A stretch of 64,000 nt of DNA from Phycisphaerales bacterium. Lineage in GTDB: Bacteria > Planctomycetota > Phycisphaerae > Phycisphaerales > UBA1924. The translations under genes and the position numbers were made by a program. Positions within the stretch are counted from its first letter, which is position 1, and every line of letters starts with the position of its first letter. Below, piece after piece: positions 1 to 7,185 of this stretch. The notes under the pieces are model-generated. The model did no database searches. It was not told the origin of the DNA and saw only the letters and a list, made by a program, of their open reading frames with translations. The stretch is from assembly GCA_029260515.1 (NCBI GenBank), contig JAJDDC010000095.1:62001-126000 (forward strand), read 5' to 3'.

Positions 1-795
1 GACACCCCGGCACGCGAGCCTGGCGGCGTCGCGCTGCTCGTGCACGGGTTCAAGGGGTACAAGGACTACGGCATGTTCCCCGTGCTCGGGCGGGCGCTGG
101 CCGAAATGGGCCTGGTCTGTCACCGGTTCAACCTCGCACACTCGGGCATGACCGACGACATCGCGACGTTCGAACGCCCCGAGCTGTTCGAGCGGGACAC
201 GTGGGCGTTCCAGGCGCAGGACGTCGTGTGCGTCGCCCGGGCCGTGCGCGAGGGAAAGCTCCGGGGTCGCGGGCTGCCGATGATGCTGGTCGGGCATTCG
301 CGGGGCGGGGTCGCGGCGCTGCTGGCCGCGGGGCGGCAAGGCGACGAGATCGGCCCGCTCGCGGGTCTCGTCACGATCAACGCGCCCGCGGCGTGCTGCT
401 CGATGGGCGAGGGTGATCGGCGGTCGCTGCTCGAACACGGAATCTTCGAATCACCGAGTGCGCGCACAGGTCAGGTGCTGCGAGTCGGTCGGGCGTGGCT
501 GCAGACCCAGCTCGACGACCCGGCGTGGCACAACGTCGCGGACGCCGCGTCCAGCGTGAACGCGCCCGTGCTCGTGATCCACGGCGACGCCGATACGACT
601 GTTGATCCCGGGTCGGCCGGAGTGATCGCGGGCGCGGCGCGCGAGGCGCGCCGCGTGATGATCGCGGGCGCCAACCACGTGCTCAACACGCCCAACCCCG
701 CGCCGCCCGGCGTTGTTAGCAGCCCCCAACTCCGGGAGATGATCGACGTGATCGGGGCGTTCGTGCAAGAGATCATGCCGGGGGATCGCCGATAG
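1..795 (+). CDS. alpha/beta hydrolase, 5' end outside the window
   Basis: The reading frame is open from the first base, and the residues before the GTG at 40 (ALLVHGFKGYKDY) already belong to the hydrolase fold. The true start is therefore outside the window. The nucleophile elbow is GHSRG (Ser codon near 298), the acid is probably the Asp in HGDADTTV, and the catalytic His lies in GANHVL. HGFKGYKD at the start would form the oxyanion-hole strand. The domain is a serine hydrolase of the dienelactone hydrolase/acyl-peptidase-like type with an unknown substrate. No signal peptide can be judged because the N-terminus is missing. The next gene is on the same strand about 110 bases downstream. 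Confidence 0.85.
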   Translation, partial: DTPAREPGGVALLVHGFKGYKDYGMFPVLGRALAEMGLVCHRFNLAHSGMTDDIATFERPELFERDTWAFQAQDVVCVARAVREGKLRGRGLPMMLVGHSRGGVAALLAAGRQGDEIGPLAGLVTINAPAACCSMGEGDRRSLLEHGIFESPSARTGQVLRVGRAWLQTQLDDPAWHNVADAASSVNAPVLVIHGDADTTVDPGSAGVIAGAAREARRVMIAGANHVLNTPNPAPPGVVSSPQLREMIDVIGAFVQEIMPGDRR

Positions 796-905
796 AGGGC
801 ACAGAGGCGTCTTGCGGGCGTGCCCTGGACGTGGCATGCGCACGACGCGACGATTGTTGCCGGGCGGATCGCCGCCCTGTTCACGCGGCCGATGGAGAGC
901 GCCCA

Positions 906-1835
906 TTGCGCATCAGCGCCCCAAGCCTTTGCCTCTTCTTCGCCCTCGCGCCGTCCGGCGCGGTCGCGAGCGATGGCGGGCCGCTCTCGCTCTCGCTACC
1001 CCGCGCCCACCACGAGCCTGTTGCGCCGGGTCAGGCGGCGGCGCCCGAAGATGCCGGCGCGAGCGCGTCGATCGACACGGCGCCAACGCTGTCCCTATCC
1101 CCGCACAGCACGCCGGCTTCAGAGGCGCAGGGCGGGGGCACGGAGCGGAGCGCCAGAACAACGCCGTCGTCGGGCGCCCCCCCGCTCGCGGCCACCTCGT
1201 TCGAGGACCGCTCGATCGCGTTCGGCGCGGGCGAGATCAAATCGATCAACGAGCTGTTGCGTACGGACCAATCGCCTTTCGAGCTTGCGCCGCGCCTGCG
1301 CCTCGAGTTCTCGCGACCGACGCAGCTGCGCGACGGAGGGGTGAACGGGGAGCACAGCGCATTCGGCGTCGGCCAGCTCTCGGCCTTCGCCGATGACCGC
1401 GGTGAGATCGACCTGTACGACATCGCCTTCCGCTGGGACGCGGTGAGCCAGGGCCCGGTCACGTTCTCGCTCATCGGTGGAGTGAAGGCGGTCGCGGCCG
1501 ACATCGTCAACGAGGTCGGCGAGTACGACGTCTCGGGCAACCTTGTCTCCACACGCCTCGACGACGCGTACGGCATCGCGCCCGTGCCCGTCTTCGGCGG
1601 GGGCGTCCGCTGGGACGTGAGCGACACGTTCTACATCTCGGGCGCCGCCCAGACGCACACGATCCCCGACGGCGCATCGCTGCTCGACCTGACCGCCCAG
1701 ACCGGGCTGGACTTCTCGCCCAACGTCGGCCTGCGGGCGGGGTACCAGTACCTGCGGACGACGGTGCAGGTCCAGAACCTGGACGCGTCGCTGAGCGTCT
1801 CGGGCGTGTTCGCCCGCCTCGAGATCACGTTCTAG
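906..1835 (+). CDS. predicted outer-membrane beta-barrel protein
   Basis: I do not recognise a named family. I chose the TTG at 906 because GGAGAG at 894-899 sits 6 bases upstream and because the protein then opens with a signal-peptide-like stretch (MRISAPSLCLFFALAPSGAVA). An in-frame ATG at 831 would add 25 Arg/Cys-rich residues of unlikely character. The product is 309 residues. After a low-complexity Ala/Ser/Pro linker, the C-terminal 180 residues alternate polar and hydrophobic residues in strand-sized blocks, and the chain ends in Phe (FARLEITF), as outer-membrane barrels usually do. A role as an outer-membrane porin-like or structural protein is inferred. It converges on the aminotransferase gene with a gap of 17 bases. 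Confidence 0.65.
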   Translation: MRISAPSLCLFFALAPSGAVASDGGPLSLSLPRAHHEPVAPGQAAAPEDAGASASIDTAPTLSLSPHSTPASEAQGGGTERSARTTPSSGAPPLAATSFEDRSIAFGAGEIKSINELLRTDQSPFELAPRLRLEFSRPTQLRDGGVNGEHSAFGVGQLSAFADDRGEIDLYDIAFRWDAVSQGPVTFSLIGGVKAVAADIVNEVGEYDVSGNLVSTRLDDAYGIAPVPVFGGGVRWDVSDTFYISGAAQTHTIPDGASLLDLTAQTGLDFSPNVGLRAGYQYLRTTVQVQNLDASLSVSGVFARLEITF

Positions 1836-1852
1836 GGCGGCCCGGATCCGCC

Positions 1853-3052
1853 TCAGCCGCCCATCAACTCCACGAGGATGTCCAATCCCTTCTCGAGCTG
1901 GGACAGGGACGTGGCGTAGCTGACACGGACGCGTTCGTCGCGGGCGCTGAATACGCCGCCGGGGATCACCAGGACGTTTCGATCCATGCACCGGTCGACA
2001 AACTCGGTCGCGGAGATGCCCAGGCGCTCTGGCACGCGGGGGAACGCGTAGAACGCCCCGCCTGGTGCGGGCACGTCGGTCACCGCCGAGAGTCGTTCGA
2101 CAACGAGGTCGCGCCGGCGTTGGTACTCGCGGACGTGGGCGCCCATGTCCACGTCGAAGCACTCTGCGGCCGCGACCTGCAGGGGCGCGGGTGCGCACAC
2201 GAACGTGTACTGCTGGAGCTTGGCCATCTGCGCGAGCAGCGCCGCGGGGCCGGCGGCGTAGCCCAGGCGCCAGCCCGTGCACGCGTATGTTTTGCCGAAC
2301 CCCCGGATGAGCAGGACGTCCTCGCTCGCCCCCTCCAGGCGGGCGGGGCTCGGGCACCGGGCGATGGAGGCGTCGCCCATGGCCGCGTCCGTCTGGGAGT
2401 CGGCATAGGTGAACTCGTCGTAGATCTCGTCGGTGATGAGCAGCACGCCCCGGGCGCGGCACAGCTCGAGCAGGTCGCTGCATTCTTCTTTGGTGCTCAC
2501 CACGCCGCACGGGTTGGAGGGCGAGTTGAACAGCACCGCCTTGGTCCGGTCGGTGAGCAGGGGCTCGACGCGGGCGGCGGTCAGGCGCATATCGGGGGCG
2601 GTGTCGCACAGGACCGGGGTGGCGCCGCACATCCGCGCCAGGTGCGGGTAGGCGACGAAGTACGGGTCGGGGATCACCAGCTCGTCGCCGGGGGAGAGCA
2701 TCGCCAGCAGCGCGAGCGAGAGGGCCCCCGAGGTGCCGGTCGTGACAAGGACGCTCGCGTCGGCGCCCGCCGCGGCGCTGGCGGGTGCGGCCTCCCACCC
2801 CAGGTCGAGCTTCAACCACGCGACGATCCGCTCGAGCAGCTCGGGCACGCCCTGGGTCGGGGTGTACCCGTTGCGGTCGGCGTCGATCGCGCGCACCGCG
2901 CCCGCCTTCACCTGCTCGGGCACCGGGAAGTCGGGCTGGCCGATCGAGAGGTTGATCGGGTCGGCGAGCCTGCTGGCGGCGTCGAATATCTTGCGGATCC
3001 CCGACGCGTCGATCGCGCGGGCCCGATCCGAGATCAGGCGGTCGATGTCCAT
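1853..3052 (-). CDS. PLP-dependent class I/II aminotransferase
   Basis: The protein has 399 residues, normal for aspartate-aminotransferase-like fold type I enzymes. Visible motifs are SIGQPDFPVP near the N-terminus, the substrate-binding NSPSNPCG, the DEIYDEFTY strand whose Asp contacts the pyridine nitrogen, and the Schiff-base lysine in FGKTYACTGWRLGY. This last motif is typical of the aspartate/aromatic aminotransferase subgroup. The amino-group donor cannot be decided from the sequence. The frame continues to a GTG at 3082, but the ATG at 3052 fits better: TATCCT lies 5 bases upstream and there is no Shine-Dalgarno, which suggests a leaderless message. The gene downstream on the other strand is convergent. 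Confidence 0.9.
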   Translation of the reverse strand: MDIDRLISDRARAIDASGIRKIFDAASRLADPINLSIGQPDFPVPEQVKAGAVRAIDADRNGYTPTQGVPELLERIVAWLKLDLGWEAAPASAAAGADASVLVTTGTSGALSLALLAMLSPGDELVIPDPYFVAYPHLARMCGATPVLCDTAPDMRLTAARVEPLLTDRTKAVLFNSPSNPCGVVSTKEECSDLLELCRARGVLLITDEIYDEFTYADSQTDAAMGDASIARCPSPARLEGASEDVLLIRGFGKTYACTGWRLGYAAGPAALLAQMAKLQQYTFVCAPAPLQVAAAECFDVDMGAHVREYQRRRDLVVERLSAVTDVPAPGGAFYAFPRVPERLGISATEFVDRCMDRNVLVIPGGVFSARDERVRVSYATSLSQLEKGLDILVELMGG

Positions 3053-3057
3053 GCCCG

Positions 3058-3063
3058 AGGATA
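3058..3063 (-). promoter_or_regulatory. candidate -10 box of the aminotransferase gene
   Basis: TATCCT on the minus strand ends 5 bases before the ATG at 3052. Transcription would begin at or within a few bases of the start codon. No convincing -35 element is visible. Confidence 0.4.
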
Positions 3064-3107
3064 TTGCAGGGGGGGACGCCACGCGCGGCGCGCGGGGCGA
3101 GACGCGA

Positions 3108-3269
3108 TCAGGCTTCCTTGATCCGCGTCTTGGGAAGGCCCAGCGGCGAGTCCTTCTTGGTGTCGATCTTCTTCTCGGCCTTCATCGCCTCGATGCGCTC
3201 GGCCCGGGTCATCACGGAGCGCTTGCCGGCGAGGGCGCCCTTGGTCTTGAGCGAACGATCGAGGCTCAT
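3108..3269 (-). CDS. small basic protein of the PVC superphylum
   Basis: This is a 53-residue, Lys/Arg-rich protein. It starts MSLDRSLKTKGALAG, has a central TRAERIEAMKAE block and ends in GLPKTRIKEA. The pattern matches the small basic protein (TIGR04137-like) conserved in Planctomycetes, Verrucomicrobia and Chlamydiae and thought to act with the ribosome or translation. That role is from knowledge of the family, not from this sequence. The frame extends 9 codons upstream, but the ATG at 3269 has GGAGA 7 bases before it and gives the family's usual N-terminus. It lies between the aminotransferase gene and an unknown membrane protein, all on the same strand. Confidence 0.88.
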   Translation of the reverse strand: MSLDRSLKTKGALAGKRSVMTRAERIEAMKAEKKIDTKKDSPLGLPKTRIKEA

Positions 3270-3304
3270 CACGCGTCTCCGTCTTCGTCTGGTCACCGTC
3301 CCGG

Positions 3305-4147
3305 TCAGGGGCGGTAAAGGCTGTAGAAGGCGCTCGAGAAGTCGGACCCACCCCGCTCCTCACGGCGCCAGCGGTCCCCGATCTCGGCGACCCGCCGCTT
3401 GTGCTCACGCCGCTCCGGCCCCATCTCGCTGAACCGACCCGATGGGATCGGCGATTCCAGCGAATAGATCCGGAACCACCGATCATTGGACGCCCCGACC
3501 CGGTCTTCAAGCGGGATCGCGATCAGGCGTTCGCCCTTGGTCGCGAAATACTCGATCGCCGCGGTCGCGTGGCCCTCCGGCAGATCACCCATCTGCAGGT
3601 AGTTCGTGTCCGGCGTCCGGGGGTCGCTGGCGACCCGCCCACCGTGGGTCAGGATCGGCCCCGAGCCGACGGTCGGCTGGATGCGGGGCGCCTCGGACCC
3701 GCCGTGTGGCGGCGCCCCCGCGGGCGTCGGCCCCAGGCTGCCGGGTCGCGTCGTGCCACGATCCGCCCCGCCCGCGGGCTTCTGGGCCGCGGGATAGTCC
3801 AGGACCGGGTCGCTGATCGGCTCGCCGACACTGGCGCCGCCCAGACCCGCCTCGACCCATTCCCGCTTGCCCGCACGCTCGCCCAGGGCGTACCCCACGA
3901 CGTAGGCCAGCAGGCAACAGGCGAAGACGACGACGATGGCGACGTAGAGCGTGGTCGTCGGGAACGTCACGCACGGGCGGGCGCCGGGCTCGGCGGGGGG
4001 CGAGGGCGGCTTGACCGCGACGGGTTCGGGCGCGGGCGCCTTGGGCCCCTTGACGCGCGGCGCCGGGGGCACACGCGTCGAGGCGGCAGCCGACGCGCGT
4101 CTGGCGCTCATCAGCTCGAAAAGCGGCTTGCTCGACCGCCCGGTCAT
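3305..4147 (-). CDS. hypothetical single-pass membrane protein
   Basis: I do not recognise a characterised family. The 280-residue product starts MTGRSSKPLFELMSARR, continues with a Pro/Ala/Lys-rich cytoplasmic linker, has one membrane segment at about residues 64-87 (ending VVGYALG), and then a hydrophilic C-terminal domain of about 190 residues. The domain contains YLQMGDLPEGHATAAIEYF and RWFRIYSLESP. The KPLFEL N-terminal motif followed by a linker and one transmembrane helix is an arrangement seen in planctomycete proteins of unknown role. The ATG at 4147 is favoured because TAGAAT lies 7 bases upstream; the longer frame to 4216 has no such signal. It is divergent from the NuoI-like gene. 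Confidence 0.75.
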   Translation of the reverse strand: MTGRSSKPLFELMSARRASAAASTRVPPAPRVKGPKAPAPEPVAVKPPSPPAEPGARPCVTFPTTTLYVAIVVVFACCLLAYVVGYALGERAGKREWVEAGLGGASVGEPISDPVLDYPAAQKPAGGADRGTTRPGSLGPTPAGAPPHGGSEAPRIQPTVGSGPILTHGGRVASDPRTPDTNYLQMGDLPEGHATAAIEYFATKGERLIAIPLEDRVGASNDRWFRIYSLESPIPSGRFSEMGPERREHKRRVAEIGDRWRREERGGSDFSSAFYSLYRP

Positions 4148-4154
4148 GGCGGGG

Positions 4155-4160
4155 ATTCTA
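4155..4160 (-). promoter_or_regulatory. candidate -10 box of the membrane protein gene
   Basis: TAGAAT on the minus strand is 7 bases before the ATG at 4147, with no Shine-Dalgarno in between. This suggests a leaderless or near-leaderless transcript. Confidence 0.4.
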
Positions 4161-4253
4161 ACCGATTCTCGCGGCGTCCGGGTAACCCCACCCCGAGCGA
4201 TCGGGCGTGTTTTCAAGGATTCACATGCCCCGGGGACCCCCGGCGGCGGGCGC

Positions 4254-4259
4254 TATACT
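4254..4259 (+). promoter_or_regulatory. candidate -10 box of the NuoI-like gene
   Basis: TATACT, the clearest -10 match in this GC-rich stretch, is 8 bases before the ATG at 4268. The expected transcription start falls at or next to the start codon, and there is no Shine-Dalgarno. Confidence 0.5.
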
Positions 4260-4267
4260 CGCCCCCG

Positions 4268-4813
4268 ATGGCGATCCGCGAGGACGAGATCATCCGTATC
4301 GAGGCGTCGCCCCTGAACAGGAGCGAGAGCGTCTACCTGCCCGAGATCTTCAAGGGCTTCGCGACGACGATGCGCCACTTCTTCACGTCCTTCGGACAGG
4401 GGCGGACCAGCCGCACCATCCAGTACCCCGAGCAGCGGCGCGAGCAGTACAAGCCAGAGGACGGCGGGCAGGAGCCCACCAACTTCCGGGGCGTCCACCG
4501 CCTAAACAAGGACGAGGACGGCAGGGTCAAGTGCGTCGCGTGCATGATGTGCCCGACGATCTGTCCGGCCAACTGCATCCACATCACAGCCGCCGAGAGC
4601 CCCTGGGACGACCGCGAGAAGTACCCCGCGAAGTTCGAGATCGACGAGCGTCGGTGCATCTACAGCGGGATGTGCGAGGAGGCGTGCCCGGTGGACGCGA
4701 TCGAGCTGACCACCGAGTACGACATCGTGGGGCTGTCACGCCCCGAGATGGTCTTCGACAAGCAGAAGCTGCTCGAGGTCTACGACGTGACGATCGGCAA
4801 GAAGCCGATGTGA
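4268..4813 (+). CDS. nuoI: NuoI-like 2x[4Fe-4S] ferredoxin subunit, orphan
   Basis: The 181-residue protein resembles the NADH-quinone oxidoreductase subunit I that carries the N6a/N6b clusters close to the membrane. The N-terminal segment YLPEIFKGFATTMRHFF matches the NuoI entry helix. The first cluster motif is complete (Cys89, Cys92, Cys95, Cys99). The second reads CIYSGMCEEACP, so Ser133 (codon 4664-4666) stands where the second Cys is expected, while Cys130, Cys136 and Cys140 are kept. No other nuo gene is in the window, so this is an isolated copy or a split locus. It may serve complex I or a related ferredoxin-accepting enzyme. Confidence 0.85.
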   Translation: MAIREDEIIRIEASPLNRSESVYLPEIFKGFATTMRHFFTSFGQGRTSRTIQYPEQRREQYKPEDGGQEPTNFRGVHRLNKDEDGRVKCVACMMCPTICPANCIHITAAESPWDDREKYPAKFEIDERRCIYSGMCEEACPVDAIELTTEYDIVGLSRPEMVFDKQKLLEVYDVTIGKKPM

Positions 4814-5086
4814 CGCCCGGGGCGGGCCCCCGGCTCACCACATCCAGTTCGCCGTGTACGGCAGGGGCGATACGCGGCGCGCACGGCGTTCGGGCGGTGT
4901 TCACCGGTCCCGGAATTGCCCGTCGCACGGTGTGATCCCTGCCCCATTCTGGGACATGTGGCAACAAAACAACACGGTCGGGTGGCATTCGACGGGGCAT
5001 GGCGCACCTTGTGGATGTGTGCAGCAGGGTCCGGCCCCCGGTGGGGGTCAGGCTCCAAATACGTGCGAAGACAGGAGCGTCCCCCA

Positions 5087-5779
5087 ATGCTTCGACAGAG
5101 AGAGATCACCCGCGCCGCTGGCGTGGCCGCGATCGTTGCGCTTGGAGCGTGCGCAGCGACGGCCCCGGCGGACATCGTCGCCTCGTTCGGCTTTACCGAG
5201 CTCAACTCCAGCTTCTCGTTCGACGAGGGCCTCGGGGGGGGCATGTTCCTCGCCGACGGGAACCTGGACACCACCGGCGACGTCACGCGCCTCATGGCGC
5301 CCGGCGGCACAGCCCGCTACAACCCGGGCGACGTCGACGACAGCCCCGCCTCGGTCCATTTCGAGATCTCGGTATTCAACATCAACTCGATCGCCAAGAC
5401 CGCAGACGGAATGGGCGAGTTTACCATCGTGGACGCAGACGGCGACAAGCTCATGGGCTCGTTCGGGGGCACCTGGAGCGGCGCCGGGTTCGGCTTCACG
5501 TTCTACGGCGGCACCGGCACGGACTTCGCCTTTGATTCCTCGGGCGGCGACGGCACGTTCGACGGGCCGTCGGGCGGGAGCTTCTCGACCGATTTCGGCG
5601 TCGAGAACCTCATCGGGGCCGTGTCGCTGCTGCTCCAGCAGCCCGACATGGACTTCTTCGCCAGCTCGTTCCAGAGCGTCTCGACGCAGGCCGACGGCGT
5701 CATGATCATCCCAGCCCCGGGCGCGCTTGCGCTCGCCCTGACCGGGCTTGGCATCGCCGGCACGCGTCGGCGCCGCTGA
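5087..5779 (+). CDS. exported PEP-CTERM-type protein
   Basis: The 230-residue protein starts at the ATG at 5087 with AGGAG 9 bases upstream. It opens with an Ala-rich signal peptide (about residues 1-27, ending ATAPADI). A Gly/Asp/Ser-rich body follows, predicted to be beta-rich. The C-terminus is the PEP-CTERM-like sorting signal: IPAPGALALALTG, a short hydrophobic helix and a final TRRRR. Proteins with this signal are normally processed by exosortase/archaeosortase-type enzymes and sent to the cell surface or exopolysaccharide. The function of the body is not recognisable. The 273 bases before the gene hold no other supported gene. Confidence 0.82.
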   Translation: MLRQREITRAAGVAAIVALGACAATAPADIVASFGFTELNSSFSFDEGLGGGMFLADGNLDTTGDVTRLMAPGGTARYNPGDVDDSPASVHFEISVFNINSIAKTADGMGEFTIVDADGDKLMGSFGGTWSGAGFGFTFYGGTGTDFAFDSSGGDGTFDGPSGGSFSTDFGVENLIGAVSLLLQQPDMDFFASSFQSVSTQADGVMIIPAPGALALALTGLGIAGTRRRR

Positions 5780-5812
5780 CCGATACTCCCGTTCGTGCCT
5801 TGACCCATCTTG

Positions 5813-5848
5813 CGCCCGTCGGCCTCGTGCCGGCGGGCGTTCTTCGTT
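5813..5848. terminator. hairpin between convergent genes
   Basis: CGCCCGTCGGC (5813-5823) and GCCGGCGGGCG (5829-5839) can form an 11-base-pair stem with one wobble and a 5-base loop, followed by TTCTTCGTT. It lies between the PEP-CTERM gene and pyrF and could stop transcription from the plus strand. The T tract is weak. Confidence 0.5.
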
Positions 5849-5864
5849 GGCGGGGCGCGTCGCT

Positions 5865-6755
5865 TCAGCCCGCCAGATCGCGCACATCGCCCGCGAAACG
5901 CCCCGCCGCGTCCGCGACCGCCTCTGGCCATGGCGTGTCGGCCGGGGGCGTCGGGTAGAGCACGCTGCGGCTCGCGTTGACGACCAGGCCGAGCCCGCCC
6001 GACGAACGCGCCCCGGCGCGGGCGAGCGGGCGGATGTCGGCGACCGACCCGCCCTGGGCGCCGACCCCGGGCACAAGGAAGACCTGGTCGGGCATGATCT
6101 CGCGCAGCCGCGCCCCGTCGGCGCCCGCCTTGGTGGCGCCCACAACAGCGCCGACCGCGCTGAGCCCGCTCGCGCCGATCTGCGCCCGCCCGACCTCGGC
6201 GATCATCGACGCCACGCGCTGCGCGACGGTCGCGCCATCCTCCAGGCGGGCCGACTGAAGCTCGTCGGCGTCCGGGTTGCTTGTCCGCGTCAGGACAAAG
6301 ACACCCAGCCCCGCGCCCAGAAACGGCTGGATCGTCGATCGACCCATATACGGGCTGAGCGTGATCGCGTCGGCGCCCATGCCCGCCGCGCCCGCGGCGT
6401 AGTGCTCGGCGCTGCTCGCGATGTCCGCCCGCTTGGCGTCGAGTATGACGTACAGGCCCCGCTCGCGCGCACGGGCGATGACCTCGGCCAACGCCGCGAC
6501 ACCCTCGCCGCCGTACCGCTCGAAGCACGCGGATTGAGGCTTGACCACCCCCACCACACCCGCGACCGCGTCGATGACCTCGAGGCAGAAGGCCTGGATC
6601 GCGGACGCCGGCGTCATCCGCAGCGAGCGCAGCTCGTCGGGCAGCCGCTCGAAGACGGGATCGAGCCCCACGCACGCGGGCGTGCCCGCCCGGTCGATCG
6701 CCTCGACGAGGCGGTCGGCGGGATGGGGCGTTGGGTGTGGGGCGTGCTCGGGCAG
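5865..6755 (-). CDS. pyrF: orotidine 5'-phosphate decarboxylase
   Basis: PyrF converts OMP to UMP, the last step of de novo pyrimidine synthesis. The active-site Asp-Lys-Asp block is visible as LDAKRADIA, and the N-terminal substrate strand reads PACVGLDPVFERLP. The phosphate-binding end is VPGVGAQGGS. The sequence fits the longer PyrF subtype (about 270-300 residues). No ATG, GTG or TTG suits the N-terminus. The best start is a CTG at 6755 with AGGAG (6764-6768) 8 bases upstream, giving 296 residues. A GTG near 6810 is the alternative, but it would overlap the divergent gene by about 30 bases. No other pyrimidine gene is nearby. Confidence 0.9.
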   Translation of the reverse strand: MPEHAPHPTPHPADRLVEAIDRAGTPACVGLDPVFERLPDELRSLRMTPASAIQAFCLEVIDAVAGVVGVVKPQSACFERYGGEGVAALAEVIARARERGLYVILDAKRADIASSAEHYAAGAAGMGADAITLSPYMGRSTIQPFLGAGLGVFVLTRTSNPDADELQSARLEDGATVAQRVASMIAEVGRAQIGASGLSAVGAVVGATKAGADGARLREIMPDQVFLVPGVGAQGGSVADIRPLARAGARSSGGLGLVVNASRSVLYPTPPADTPWPEAVADAAGRFAGDVRDLAG

Positions 6756-6767
6756 GGCGCGATCTCC

Positions 6768-6773
6768 TAGAGT
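6768..6773 (+). promoter_or_regulatory. candidate -10 box of the DUF971 gene
   Basis: TAGAGT is 6 bases before the GTG at 6780, with no Shine-Dalgarno, so the message may be leaderless. The box overlaps by one base the Shine-Dalgarno of pyrF on the opposite strand (6764-6768). Confidence 0.45.
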
Positions 6774-6779
6774 CGTCTC

Positions 6780-7184
6780 GTGGCCAGCACGCCAGACACG
6801 CCGGCGCACATCGACCTCAGGAAGGACCGGGGTCTGACCATCCAGTGGGCGGACGGCTCGGGATCCTACTACACGATCGCGTACCTCCGCCGGATGTCGC
6901 CCTCGGCGGACATGCGCGAGCTGCGTCGGCACATAGACACCAACCCTCTGACCGTCCTTCCATCCGGGCACGGCACATCCGATCCGGGCGGGGCATTGAC
7001 CGCGACGGACGCCGAGCTTGTGGGCAACTACGCGATCCGGATCTCGTTCTCCGACGGGCACTCGACCGGGCTCTACACCTGGGCGTACCTGCGTGAGATC
7101 GACCCGGCCTCGGGCGAGCGGGACTCGGCCCCCGGCGATGAGGGCCCGGCGCACAACGACCCGCTGGGCCTCGGGGGCGCCTGA
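6780..7184 (+). CDS. DUF971 / GBBH-like N-terminal domain protein
   Basis: The 134-residue protein has the DUF971 pattern: an early ITIQW-like strand (LTIQWADGSG), CLR-like YLRRMSP, and a second half with IRISFSDGHSTGLYTWAYLREI. The domain is known as the N-terminal domain of gamma-butyrobetaine hydroxylase and as a stand-alone protein linked to iron-sulfur assembly. The Cys seen in many members is absent from the YLRRMSP position, so metal binding is doubtful. The start is the GTG at 6780. Its stop codon ends 1 base before the recG start, so the two are probably co-transcribed and translationally coupled. Confidence 0.8.
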   Translation: MASTPDTPAHIDLRKDRGLTIQWADGSGSYYTIAYLRRMSPSADMRELRRHIDTNPLTVLPSGHGTSDPGGALTATDAELVGNYAIRISFSDGHSTGLYTWAYLREIDPASGERDSAPGDEGPAHNDPLGLGGA

Positions 7185-7185
7185 G

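Noticed and set aside
1119..2819. A 566-codon open frame on the minus strand across two genes
   Set aside because: It covers both the beta-barrel gene and the aminotransferase gene in another frame, is Arg/Pro-rich and shows no domain.
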